Assembly (NCBI RefSeq): GCF_023887685.1
Contig: NZ_JAMWMR010000011.1
Span: 1-64,000 of the forward strand
Reading direction: 5' to 3'
Origin: Streptomyces macrolidinus
Lineage (GTDB): Bacteria > Actinomycetota > Actinomycetes > Streptomycetales > Streptomycetaceae
Length of the DNA stretch: 64,000 nucleotides
Positions 1 to 8,421 of this stretch are shown piece after piece. The first letter of the stretch is position 1; every line of letters begins with the position of its first letter. The translations under genes and the position numbers were made by a program. The notes under the pieces are model-generated. The model was given only the letters and a program-made list of their open reading frames with translations. It was not told where the DNA came from and ran no database searches.

Positions 1-49
1 AAGTGCGGCCATCGGTCCCGACATGACTCACGCGGTCCTGGACATGACT

Positions 50-93
50 CCGCCCCCAAGATCAGCAACGCGAGCTGAAGATCTTGGGGGCGG
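50..93. terminator. Hairpin downstream of the aminotransferase gene
   Basis: A perfect 14-bp inverted repeat (50-63 against 80-93) with a further 3-bp inner stem. It lies past the 3' end of the leftward aminotransferase gene and is probably a factor-independent terminator of the U-tail-less type common in Streptomyces. It could equally end a rightward gene lying before the window. Confidence 0.6.
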
Positions 94-100
94 TACAAGC

Positions 101-157
101 GATCCGCGCGGATCCCTCGGGCGACCCCCGAGCGATCCCTGGCGATCTCTAGAGATC
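101..157. repeat. Three consecutive short inverted repeats
   Basis: Three adjacent palindromes: 101-114 (perfect, GATC at both ends), 116-132 (6-bp arms, 5-nt loop) and 144-157 (perfect, GATC at both ends). The last one runs into the final codons of the aminotransferase gene. They may add termination structure or form a protein-binding cluster; nothing decides between these. Confidence 0.4.
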
Positions 158-1228
158 CCGGTGGAAGTCCTCCGCCACCTTCATGAAGATGTCGTTCGCC
201 TCGGTCTCGCCGATCGTCACGCGCACTCCTTCGCCCGCGAAGGGCCGCACGACCACACCGGCCTGTTCACAGGCCGCCGCGAAGTCGGTCGTGCGCTCCC
301 CCAGCCGCAACCACACGAAGTTCGCCTGCGTCTCGGGCACCGTCCAGCCCTGGGCACGCAGCGCCTCGAGCACACGCGTGCGCTCGCACACCAGCGAACC
401 GACCCGGCCGAGCAGTTCGTCCTCCGCGCGCAGCGAGGCGATCGCCGCCTCCTGGGCCAACTGGCTGACGCCGAAAGGCACTGCCGTCTTGCGCAACGCC
501 GCGGCCACCGGCTCATGGGCTATCGCGAAGCCGACCCGCAGCCCGGCGAGGCCGTACGCCTTGGAGAACGTGCGCAGCACGCAGACGTTCGGACGCTCGC
601 GGTACAACTCCACGCCGTCCGGCACCTCGATATCACGGATGAACTCCCGGTACGCCTCGTCGAGCACGACCAGCACATCACGGGGCACCCGGTCGAGGAA
701 GCGCTCCAACTCGGCCCGGCGCACCACGGTGCCGGTCGGGTTGTTGGGGTTGCAGACGAAGATCAGCCGCGTCCGGTCGGTGATCGCGTCCGCCATCGCG
801 TCCAGGTCGTGCACATCACCGGGGGTCAACGGCACCTGCACCGATGTCGCACCACTGACCTGCGTGATGATCGGGTACGCCTCGAAGGACCGCCAGGCGT
901 AGATCACCTCGTCGCCCGGACCACTCGTGGCCTGCACCAACTGCTGGGCGACACCGACCGAGCCCGTGCCCGTGGCGATATGCGACTCGGGTACTCCGAA
1001 GCGCTCCGCCAGCTCGCACATCAGCCCCGTGCACGCCATGTCCGGGTAGCGGTTGAACGACAGGGCCGCCGCCGTCACGCTCTCCATCACGCCCGGCAGC
1101 GGTGGGTACGGGTTCTCGTTCGAGGACAGCTTGTAGGCCACCGGTCCGCCGGCCGCCGCAGGCTTGCCGGGCTTGTAAGTGGGGATACCCTCCAGCTCGG
1201 TACGCAGCCTCGGGCTCGTCTCGCTCAC
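149..1228 (-). CDS. Histidinol-phosphate aminotransferase-like PLP enzyme
   Basis: A 359-residue fold-type I PLP aminotransferase of the HisC/Pat family, which moves amino groups between imidazole- or aromatic-type substrates and 2-oxoglutarate. Visible motifs are [10 protein letters not shown] near residue 34, CNPNNPTGT at 159-167, the DEAY motif near 190 and the PLP lysine in [10 protein letters not shown] (about K223). The GTG start at 1228 was chosen because AGGAGG lies just upstream; the longer reading frame to 1276 lacks this. No other his genes are adjacent, so a role as a phenylalanine or aromatic aminotransferase is as likely as histidine synthesis. It diverges from the LacI-family gene across about 380 bp. 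Confidence 0.85.
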   Translation of the reverse strand: MSETSPRLRTELEGIPTYKPGKPAAAGGPVAYKLSSNENPYPPLPGVMESVTAAALSFNRYPDMACTGLMCELAERFGVPESHIATGTGSVGVAQQLVQATSGPGDEVIYAWRSFEAYPIITQVSGATSVQVPLTPGDVHDLDAMADAITDRTRLIFVCNPNNPTGTVVRRAELERFLDRVPRDVLVVLDEAYREFIRDIEVPDGVELYRERPNVCVLRTFSKAYGLAGLRVGFAIAHEPVAAALRKTAVPFGVSQLAQEAAIASLRAEDELLGRVGSLVCERTRVLEALRAQGWTVPETQANFVWLRLGERTTDFAAACEQAGVVVRPFAGEGVRVTIGETEANDIFMKVAEDFHRDL

Positions 1229-1610
1229 CGCAGTCCTCCTCACACGCGCCGGCTCATGGCCGCCACCGGCTTCCAATGCTTCTCACCTTATGAGGATTCG
1301 GCGCCGCTGCGAATGGGCTGTGGACAACCGGCTCCGCACCGGCACGCCAGGGGCGCATTGCCGCTCGCCGCGCGCGCGGGTGGCTCACGCCGTGGCGCGC
1401 ATCCCTCGTGAAGGTGAGTTGAGACCGCGTCGGCATCCCGGCGCCTGGGCGGGCGCATGCGCACCGACACATCACGTACGGATGTGGTGACGTTCAATTC
1501 CCCTGCTATTCACCGCATTTGATGCTTGTTGACCATGCAGAAACGTGCCTGCCGAGGGGTGCATATGCGTCCGCGCCCCGCCACCGTATGCGCCCTACTA
1601 TCGGCTCGCC
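1229..1610. promoter_or_regulatory. Divergent intergenic region, aminotransferase and LacI-family gene
   Basis: About 380 bp with no convincing gene; the short frames here have no recognisable content. It must hold promoters for both flanking genes. On the right, TACTAT at 1596-1601 sits about 10 bp before the ATG at 1611 and could be a -10 box for a leaderless transcript. Confidence 0.5.
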
Positions 1611-2723
1611 ATGACAGCAGCAGGGAAGCACCAGGTGAGCCAGGCGGAGACCTCCCGCCGAGGCAACCGGCCGGGCCGAGCGGGCATCAGAGACGTGGCG
1701 GCTGCCGCCGGGGTCTCCATCACGACCGTCTCCGACGCCCTCAACGGCAAGGGCCGGCTGCCGGACGCCACCCGACGCCATGTCCGCGAGGTCGCCGAAC
1801 GGCTGGGCTACCGCCCCTCGGCCGCGGCCCGCACGCTCCGTACCGGCAAGTCGGGCCTCATCGGCCTGACCGTGACGACCTACGGGGATGAACCTTTCAC
1901 CTTCACGGAGTTCGCGTACTTCGCGGAGATGGCCAGAGCCGCCACCTCGGCCGCGCTCGCCCGCGGCTACGCCCTGGTCATCCTGCCCGCGACCTCGCGC
2001 CACGACGTGTGGTCGAACGTCGCCCTGGACGGCACGGTCGTCATCGACCCGTCCGACCAGGACCCCGTGGTCAGCGAGCTGGTGCGCCAAGGGTTACCGG
2101 TCGTCTCCGACGGCCGCCCGGCAGGCGCCCTCCCCGTCACCGCATGGGTGGACAACGACCACGAGGCCGCGGTCCTCGGCATCCTCGACCATCTGGCCGA
2201 GGCGGGCGCCCGCCGGATCGGGCTGCTGACCGGCACCACGACGGACACGTACACCCACCTGTCCACGACCGCGTACCTGAGGTGGTGCGAGCGCGTCGGG
2301 CAGGACCCCGTCTACGAGGCCTACCCGGCCCACGACCCGTGCGCGGGCGCCGTCGCCGCCGACCGACTGCTGGCCCGCCCCGACCGCCCCGACGCGGTCT
2401 ACGGACTCTTCGACCCGAACGGCACGGACCTGCTGGCCGCCGCCCGCCGCTACGGCCTGCGCGTGCCCGACGACCTGCTGCTCGTCTGCTGCAGCGAGTC
2501 CACCGTGTACGCCAACACCGAACCGCCCGTCACCACGCTCTCCCTCAAGCCGCGTCGGATCGGTACGGCGGTGGTGCAACTCCTCATCGACGCCATCGAG
2601 GGTGTCGAGACCGAACAGCCCATCGAGCGGGTGATACCGACGGAGCTGATCGTGCGTACGTCGTCCGAGCGGCGTCCGCCCCGTACGACGATCAGCCCGC
2701 CCCGGTCGCCGGAGAAGGGATAG
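1611..2723 (+). CDS. LacI-family transcriptional regulator with a TTA codon
   Basis: A 370-residue LacI/GalR repressor. The helix-turn-helix (DVAAAAGVSITTVSDALNG, about residues 28-46) and the hinge (ATRRHVREVAERLGYRPSAAAR) are followed by a periplasmic-binding-protein-like effector domain. Leu162 is encoded by TTA (2094-2096), the codon read only by the bldA tRNA in Streptomyces, so translation is probably limited to later growth or development. ATG 1611 was chosen over an in-frame upstream start because the HTH then begins at the usual distance. No Shine-Dalgarno sequence is visible and a -10-like TACTAT lies about 10 bp upstream, consistent with a leaderless mRNA. The effector and targets are unknown. 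Confidence 0.88.
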   Translation: MTAAGKHQVSQAETSRRGNRPGRAGIRDVAAAAGVSITTVSDALNGKGRLPDATRRHVREVAERLGYRPSAAARTLRTGKSGLIGLTVTTYGDEPFTFTEFAYFAEMARAATSAALARGYALVILPATSRHDVWSNVALDGTVVIDPSDQDPVVSELVRQGLPVVSDGRPAGALPVTAWVDNDHEAAVLGILDHLAEAGARRIGLLTGTTTDTYTHLSTTAYLRWCERVGQDPVYEAYPAHDPCAGAVAADRLLARPDRPDAVYGLFDPNGTDLLAAARRYGLRVPDDLLLVCCSESTVYANTEPPVTTLSLKPRRIGTAVVQLLIDAIEGVETEQPIERVIPTELIVRTSSERRPPRTTISPPRSPEKG

Positions 2724-2891
2724 GCCGGCGATGACCCGCGGGGGACACACAGGTCACCCGCACACGCCCGGGAACGACGGCCGGTGTCCCGACGGTGAAA
2801 GCCCTGCCCAATCGGGGCGAATGCCGCGGTGGACCCTGGTCCGTCCCCGATTCACCACCCCTGGGTCATCACACGGCGCGATCCGCATTCC

Positions 2892-2966
2892 TATGATGGG
2901 CCCACGACACCGCGGGCCGCTGCGACCAGGCAGTCCGATGCGGTGCACAGGCAGTCCGATGCGGTG
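2892..2966 (+). promoter_or_regulatory. Candidate promoter and 19-bp direct repeats before the phosphoesterase gene
   Basis: TATGAT at 2892-2897 resembles a -10 box. Downstream, a 19-bp sequence (CAGGCAGTCCGATGCGGTG) occurs twice without mismatch at 2927-2945 and 2948-2966, a period of 21 bp or two helical turns. If the -10 is real, the repeats lie in the untranslated leader. They could be a tandem operator or a leader RNA element. Confidence 0.4.
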
Positions 2967-2994
2967 CGGATGCGGCGCGATGGTGGAGGGGTCG

Positions 2995-4089
2995 ATGACT
3001 CAGGGGGCCGGTCAGGGACCCGAGGTGGAGCGTACGGCGACGGTGCGTGACTTCCGGGTGCCCGCGTATGTCCACCAGGCCGGTCCGTACACACAGAGCA
3101 CGTCCCCGGGCGAGGCCGCCGAACCCGTGGCCGCGCAGAAGTCGTTCGCCCGCGGGTACTCCGACGAGTACACGCCCACCGAGCGCGATCTGCCGGTGAT
3201 CAACCGTGGTGACACGCTCCAGGTGACCGTCGACCCGGTGCCCGTACCCGCCCCGCAGACCTCCGACGGGCCCGGTCCGCTGTTCGTCGTCGGGGATGTC
3301 CACGGCTATCTCGACGAGTTGGTCTCGGCGCTCCAGGAGAAGGGGCTCATCGACGCCGCGGGGAACTGGTCCGCGGGCACGGCGCGGCTGTGGTTCCTGG
3401 GCGACTTCACCGACCGCGGGCCCGACGGCATCGGCGTCATCGACCTGGTGATGCGGCTGTCCGCGGAGGCCGCCGCGGCCGGCGGCTACTGCAAGGCGCT
3501 CCTGGGCAACCACGAGCTACTGCTGCTGGGCGCCAAGCGGTTCGGCGACACCCCCGTCAACTCCGGTGCGGGCACGGCCACGTTCCAGGCGGCCTGGCTG
3601 CTCAACGGCGGCCAGAAGAGCGACATGGACCGGCTCCAGGACCACCATCTGCAGTGGATGGCCCGCCTGGACGCCGTCGAGAAGGTCGACACGTATCTGC
3701 TGGTGCACTCGGACACCACCGCCTACCTCGACTACGGCGACTCCATCGAAGCGGTCAACGACACCATCCGCGAGACACTCACGCGTAATGACCCGGACGA
3801 GGTCTGGGACCTGTTCCGCAAGCTCACCAAGCGCTTCTCCTTCCGCGACGAGGGCGGCGCCGACGCCGTACGGTCCCTGCTGGACACCTACGGCGGTACA
3901 CGCATCGTCCACGGCCACAGCCCCATCCCCTATCTGCTGGGCCAGGTCGGTTCGGAGGACGGCGAGGACGACACGGGTCCGGTGGTCGAGGGTCCACATG
4001 TCTACGCGGACGGACTGGCGATCGCGATGGACGGCGGCGTGACCATGAACGGAAAGCTGCTGGTCCAGCAACTTCCGCTGCGCGGCTGA
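2995..4089 (+). CDS. Calcineurin-like (PPP-type) metallophosphoesterase
   Basis: A 364-residue phosphoesterase carrying the PPP-family metal ligands in order: GDVHG (about residue 98), GDFTDRGP (about 136), GNHE (about 171) and a C-terminal VHGHSPI. The family includes Ser/Thr protein phosphatases and ApaH-like diadenosine tetraphosphatases, so the substrate cannot be named. About 95 N-terminal residues before the catalytic domain are polar and lack signal or membrane segments, so it is cytoplasmic. The start at 2995 follows GGAGGGG; upstream in-frame starts overlap the 19-bp direct repeats and lack this signal. Confidence 0.85.
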   Translation: MTQGAGQGPEVERTATVRDFRVPAYVHQAGPYTQSTSPGEAAEPVAAQKSFARGYSDEYTPTERDLPVINRGDTLQVTVDPVPVPAPQTSDGPGPLFVVGDVHGYLDELVSALQEKGLIDAAGNWSAGTARLWFLGDFTDRGPDGIGVIDLVMRLSAEAAAAGGYCKALLGNHELLLLGAKRFGDTPVNSGAGTATFQAAWLLNGGQKSDMDRLQDHHLQWMARLDAVEKVDTYLLVHSDTTAYLDYGDSIEAVNDTIRETLTRNDPDEVWDLFRKLTKRFSFRDEGGADAVRSLLDTYGGTRIVHGHSPIPYLLGQVGSEDGEDDTGPVVEGPHVYADGLAIAMDGGVTMNGKLLVQQLPLRG

Positions 4090-4288
4090 GCGTTCACAAG
4101 CAGGGAATTCCCCGGAGTGACGGCTGCCGGAGAACGGTGACGGCCGGGGCAATTTCCGGAAACCCCCTGTCACCCTATGGCGTCACCGCTCTACCATCTG
4201 CTTATCCGTAGCAGGCTCCCCTCCGTTTCTGCCCGACGGCTCGTCAGCATGCCGAGCCCCAAGCCCTACGGAGCATCGGGGGATGCAC

Positions 4289-5179
4289 ATGAACAGCGTT
4301 CCGCAGCACCTGCTGAGCGAGGACCGCCAGGACTACGAGCGGATCCTCGATGAGGCGCTGCGCTCCGCAGCACACCGCCCTGAACCGACCGTTGCCGGAC
4401 AGCGACTCACCTTCGACCAGCTCCGCACCATGGCGCTGGACGCCACCGCCCTGATCACCGCGGCGGCGGCCACCGAATACCAGCACTACGTGGAGGTCCG
4501 CGAGGAACTGCGGCGGCCTGCGCCGTCCGCCCCGAGCGTCAAGGAGAGTGCCGCCGACTCTTCTGAACCGGCTCCGGCTCCGAGCCCGAACTCGGCCTCG
4601 GAGCCGGATGGTCCAGGGCTCGCCGCTTCGGTGGGAGAGGCCGCGGCGAGTGCCGGAGCCGGTGCCGTCGTCACGGTGCTCGCCCCCGTCCTCGCCGGCG
4701 CCGCCGCGGCGATCTTCCTGCTCGTGGGCTACCTCCTCAAGATGGTCTATCCCGACGAGGCCTTCGTCCGGACCCTCCTGACCACCGGGTGGGTCTTCGG
4801 CGCGGTGACCGCGGCGGCGATGCTGGTCGCCGCGACAGGACTGCTGCTGACCGCGCTGCGCCACGGCTCCGCCACCGAGGAGGCCGCGGCCCGGGAGGCG
4901 TTGGCGGCGGAGGTGGCCCGGGCCAGGGAGGCCTGGCACGAGGCGCTGCGGGAGCGCGGCATCCTGCCGTTCCTCCGCCGCGCCCTCGTCGTCCCGGACA
5001 CGACCGTGACGAGCCGGAAGGAGCCGGAACCGACCTCCAGCCGTATGCCGCACCTCGGCTACGACCGGCCGGGCTTCAGCAGCCCGGAGAACGGCCCCGC
5101 CTCTGGCCCGCGCCCCCGCTTCAGCAGCCCGGACTTCACGAGCCCGGACTTCGGGGGGCCGGAACACCGGCCGGAGTGA
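4289..5179 (+). CDS. Two-helix membrane protein of unknown function
   Basis: A 296-residue protein I do not recognise as a family. The N-terminal roughly 75 residues are predicted helical and soluble. An acidic Ser/Pro/Glu linker follows, then two hydrophobic segments (about residues 127-152 and 166-192), a charged helical stretch rich in Ala/Glu/Arg, and a C-terminal tail with repeated SSP/TSP-DF units. ATG 4289 was chosen because GGGGGA lies upstream at good spacing; ATG 4283 is possible. A 200-bp gap separates it from the phosphoesterase and the next gene follows in the same direction. Confidence 0.6.
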   Translation: MNSVPQHLLSEDRQDYERILDEALRSAAHRPEPTVAGQRLTFDQLRTMALDATALITAAAATEYQHYVEVREELRRPAPSAPSVKESAADSSEPAPAPSPNSASEPDGPGLAASVGEAAASAGAGAVVTVLAPVLAGAAAAIFLLVGYLLKMVYPDEAFVRTLLTTGWVFGAVTAAAMLVAATGLLLTALRHGSATEEAAAREALAAEVARAREAWHEALRERGILPFLRRALVVPDTTVTSRKEPEPTSSRMPHLGYDRPGFSSPENGPASGPRPRFSSPDFTSPDFGGPEHRPE

Positions 5180-5230
5180 CGGACGTCGTCCATCCGCCCT
5201 TCGCCGGTGCCGCCGCCGAGGGCGGTACCG

Positions 5231-5290
5231 GTACGTCCGCACGGGCGCGCGTACGTCCGGCACAGGCGCGCGTGCGTCCGGCGCGCGCGG
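5231..5290. repeat. Degenerate tandem repeat, about 20-21 bp period
   Basis: Three imperfect copies beginning GTACGTCCG, GTACGTCCGG and GTGCGTCCGG at 5231, 5251 and 5272. The repeat sits just upstream of the YibE/F gene, so it may be part of its regulatory region or simple slippage-prone GC-rich DNA. Confidence 0.4.
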
Positions 5291-5332
5291 GCCGGACCGT
5301 CCGGGGCCGCGCGTTCTTGCAATGATCGGGCG

Positions 5333-6763
5333 ATGACCGCGCCGCAGCATCCGCCGCCCTTCCCGCCCGCCGAGCCGTCTCCGGTCCCTGGTCCGGGCCG
5401 ACCACACCGTCATGACTCCGGTGAGGGGCACGGCTCGGGGGACGGCCGTGCCCATGGACCGGGCGGCGGGCACGGCCACTCCCACAGCCATGGCCCTGCC
5501 GCCCCTGTGTCACGGCATCTGCGCCGCCTCATCGCCGCGGTCCTCGTCCCGTTCACCGCGGCGGTCGTCGTCGGACTCGCCGTGCTCTGGCCCGACGGCC
5601 TGCCCACGCACCCGCGCAGCGGCGTCGGCTTCGACCGGCAGACCCAGCAGGCCACCGTCACCACCGTCACGGACATGCCCTGCGCGTCCGCGAACACGGC
5701 CCCCGGAACCGACCCCGCGTCCGGCTCCGGCGGCACCTCCACCACCGAGGGCGCCCCGACCCGACAGCAAGCCGGGGACTGCAAGAAGGCGACGATTCGC
5801 GTCGACACCGGCACGGGCAAGGGCCGTACGTTCACGGAGATCGTCCGGCCGGACCAGTCACGGCAGTTGCACCAGGGCGAGAAGGTCGTGGTCGCGTACG
5901 AACCCTCCGCGCCCAGGGACTTGCAGTACTCGGTGACCGATGTGAACCGCTCGTTCCCCATGGCGCTGCTCGCCGGGATCTTCGCCGTCGCCGTGGTCGT
6001 CGTGGGACGCATGCGCGGCGTCATGGCGCTGATCGCGCTGACGGTCAGCTTCCTGATCCTGAGCCTCTTCATCCTGCCCGCGATCCTCCAGGGCTCGAAT
6101 CCCCTGCTCGTGGCGGTGATCGGCGCGAGCGCCATCATGCTGATCGCCCTCTACCTGTGCCACGGCCTCTCGGCGCGCACCTCCGTGGCGGTCCTGGGCA
6201 CGCTCATCTCACTGTCCCTGATCGGCGTCCTGGGATCGCTGTTCATGGGCTGGGCCGCGCTGACCGGCAACACGGACGACAACACGGGCCTGATCCATGG
6301 GCTGTATCCGCACATCGACATGAGCGGTCTGCTGCTGGCCGGTGTCATCATCGGTTCGCTCGGTGTGCTCGACGATGTGACGGTGACCCAGACCTCGGCC
6401 GTCTGGGAGCTGCACGAGGCGAATCCGTCGATGGGCTGGCGCGGTCTGTACCGGGCGGGCATCCGCATCGGCCGTGACCACATCGCCTCGGTCGTCAACA
6501 CGCTCGTCCTGGCCTACGCGGGCGCGGCGCTGCCCCTGCTGCTGCTCTTCTCGATCGCCCAGAGCAGCGTCACCACGGTCGCCACCAGCGAGTTGGTCGC
6601 CGAGGAGGTCGTACGCACCCTCGTCGGCTCGATCGGGCTCGTCGCCTCTGTGCCGGTCACGACGGCGCTGGCCGCCCTCGTGGTCTCGGCCGACCGCCCC
6701 GCAGTGACCGCCGCTGCTCCGGCACCGGCACGCGGCGGGAAGAGGCGCCGCCGCAAGCGCTGA
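5333..6763 (+). CDS. YibE/F-family multi-pass membrane protein
   Basis: A 476-residue integral membrane protein of the YibE/F family, whose function is not established. The first 60 residues are soluble and dense in His/Gly (repeats such as HGHSHSHG), a likely metal-binding tail. A single helix near residues 64-84 leads to an extracytoplasmic domain of about 150 residues. The remaining hydrophobic helices carry the family motif GVLDDVTVTQTSAVWEL. The C-terminus is basic (GGKRRRRKR). ATG 5333 was chosen because the His-rich tail starts there; a CAATGAT-like -10 immediately upstream suggests a leaderless transcript. Confidence 0.8.
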   Translation: MTAPQHPPPFPPAEPSPVPGPGRPHRHDSGEGHGSGDGRAHGPGGGHGHSHSHGPAAPVSRHLRRLIAAVLVPFTAAVVVGLAVLWPDGLPTHPRSGVGFDRQTQQATVTTVTDMPCASANTAPGTDPASGSGGTSTTEGAPTRQQAGDCKKATIRVDTGTGKGRTFTEIVRPDQSRQLHQGEKVVVAYEPSAPRDLQYSVTDVNRSFPMALLAGIFAVAVVVVGRMRGVMALIALTVSFLILSLFILPAILQGSNPLLVAVIGASAIMLIALYLCHGLSARTSVAVLGTLISLSLIGVLGSLFMGWAALTGNTDDNTGLIHGLYPHIDMSGLLLAGVIIGSLGVLDDVTVTQTSAVWELHEANPSMGWRGLYRAGIRIGRDHIASVVNTLVLAYAGAALPLLLLFSIAQSSVTTVATSELVAEEVVRTLVGSIGLVASVPVTTALAALVVSADRPAVTAAAPAPARGGKRRRRKR

Positions 6764-6823
6764 AGCGGCCCGCACCGCGCGACGGACCGCGGGAGGCGAA
6801 CCGTTACGGCGCCAGGATCGCCC

Positions 6824-7231
6824 TCAGCCCGCGCTCTGCTCCTCCGCCAGGATCCGGTCCAGGACCTCGTCCAGACGGGCGTCGAAGCCGGAGAGAGATC
6901 CTTCCTGCCCCAGTGGTACGAGCTTGTCCGTACGGTCGAGGAACGCCACGAGCGGCACCGCGCCCGACCGGAACAGGGCCTGGTCGGCGCCCACCTGAAG
7001 CCGGATCAGCACATCGCCGAAGGAGTCCGGTTCGGCGGGCGCGATGTGCACATCTCCGATACCGCACGGCCGACCCACCCCGTCGACCAGCAGCTCACGC
7101 CCGAACGCCCAGGTCACGGGCGCATCACCGGGAAGGTGAAAGGTCAGCCGCACGGCATAGGGATCACATGTCTCGTACCGCAGTTCCACCGGGATACGGA
7201 ACGAAAGCTCGTCCGAGACGAGAAAGCTCAT
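6824..7231 (-). CDS. ssgA: Sporulation-specific cell division protein SsgA
   Basis: A 135-residue SsgA-like protein nearly identical in pattern to SsgA of other streptomycetes (MSFLVSDELSFRIPVELRYET at the start; the AFGRELLVDGVGRPCG core; DRTDKLVPLGQE near the C-terminus). SsgA marks sites of septation and branching, is required for sporulation septa, and helps localise SsgB and FtsZ. It acts in the cytoplasm at the membrane. ATG 7231 is preferred to the immediately preceding ATG at 7234; a GAGG lies upstream. In S. coelicolor the neighbour ssgR encodes its activator; here that gene looks broken, so ssgA control may differ. Confidence 0.93.
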   Translation of the reverse strand: MSFLVSDELSFRIPVELRYETCDPYAVRLTFHLPGDAPVTWAFGRELLVDGVGRPCGIGDVHIAPAEPDSFGDVLIRLQVGADQALFRSGAVPLVAFLDRTDKLVPLGQEGSLSGFDARLDEVLDRILAEEQSAG

Positions 7232-7344
7232 CATGACCTCTGCCTGTACCGACTCACGCATCGCCTACCCCGTCAGTTGCCGTCGACTGGCCAGGAATCG
7301 TCCCCCTGACACCTGCTGGAAGTTTGCTGAAAGTGCACAGCAGA

Positions 7345-8173
7345 TCACAAGGCGTGAGTTTTCAGATGCTGATAGAGAAGGCGCGCGCCCTCGAGGCCTT
7401 CCCGGCCTCCCCCTGCGCCCCACCTGCGCCGAGCAGCGGTCGTTGGCCTGGTACGCGGGCGGACAGACACCCATCATGACGGCCACGTCACGTACCGCAT
7501 AGGGGGTATCGCCCGAACGGGGTAACGGTCGACAGGGCCCCGGCCGGATCCGATCGCTTCGCCGGGCCGGGACCGTAGGCACGGGCCGCTCGCAGAAACG
7601 TGCCCCGCCGAACCCGGGCCGCTCGGCCGCGTCGGGCCGCCCGGGAAGTCGGCGACGCCGCGGATCTCGCTCCCGCTCCGCAGGAGAAGCAGTAGACCAT
7701 GTGGGGCAGCGGAGGCGATCGGATCACGCCATTGTGCGAGGGCATGCGAAGGCGTGCGACGACGTCAGAGGGCGTCACCCTTCAGGCAAGGCATCCATGC
7801 AAGACATCCAGGCAAGGCGTCATCCCTCACGCTGGGACGTCTTCTGCCGGACCGCGTCGCTGCTCAGCCGCTCGGCTGCCTCGCCGAGGAAGAACAGGCC
7901 CTTCTCGCGGCGCAGATAGCCGTCATGGGTCAGGGTGCGCAGCAGGTGGTACGCCGTGGGAAGCGCCAAGCCGACCTCGCGGGCCAGTTGCTTGGCGGGC
8001 GCCCCGTACGCGTGGTCGGCGACGGCCTCCAGCAGCCTCATCGCCCGCTGCACGGATCCGATGAGCGTGGTGGAGTGCGGCTGCACGCGCGGGAGGCAGG
8101 CCTCCGCCGATGAGGTGCGCCGCTGTGCGGGCGGGGCGGGGGGAACTGGGGGTGCGGGGCGGGCCGTGGCCAA
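7345..8173 (-). pseudogene. ssgR: ssgR, IclR-type activator of ssgA, apparently decayed
   Basis: The intact part (7820-8173, 117 codons) encodes a Pro-rich N-terminus and a complete IclR-type helix-turn-helix (GSVQRAMRLLEAVADHAYGA, LAREVGLALPTAYHLLRTL, FFLGEAAERLSS), ending in a premature TGA. IclR regulators normally continue with an effector domain of about 150 residues. Reading on in the same direction, remnants can be recognised in different frames: a stretch containing GHVSASGPCL and DRYPVRAI (about 7508-7680), then TPYAVRD and PAYQAND in another frame (about 7440-7516), then a third frame ending at a TGA at 7345. At least three frameshifts and a loss of several dozen codons are implied. 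Position next to ssgA supports ssgR identity. A functional short HTH-only protein is the alternative. Confidence 0.65.
7783..7821. repeat. Three 13-bp tandem repeats at the premature ssgR stop
   Basis: Three copies with a 13-bp period at 7783, 7796 and 7809 (CAGGCAAGGCATC, CATGCAAGACATC, CAGGCAAGGCGTC). They abut the premature stop codon of ssgR (7820-7822), where intact homologues would continue into the effector domain. A slippage or recombination scar is a plausible reading. Confidence 0.6.
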
Positions 8174-8421
8174 GGATCACTCCCGAAGCGCGAGGAGGGC
8201 CGCCCGTGCGGGGACACGGGAGGTGGATGCGCCACGCGCGGCGCCGGCCGCGCGCCGAACTCGGACTCTAACGGTCCACCGCCACCCAGCGATGGCCCTC
8301 AGGGGAAAACTTCCCTCGGCCGAGCGAACCTCGCCGCCCCGTTATCGACCGGCCGTCACCGCTCGCCCCTGACGCGCCGTTCCCCGCCCGCGCGACGACG
8401 GCGCGGCGCACTCCGAGCGGC

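Noticed and set aside
4103-4129. SigR-like GGGAAT after the phosphoesterase gene
   Set aside because: No GTT at 18 bp; the site is followed by a weak inverted repeat only.
7820-8173. A complete short HTH-only regulator instead of a broken ssgR
   Set aside because: Kept as the alternative only, because effector-domain-like pieces remain downstream in other frames.
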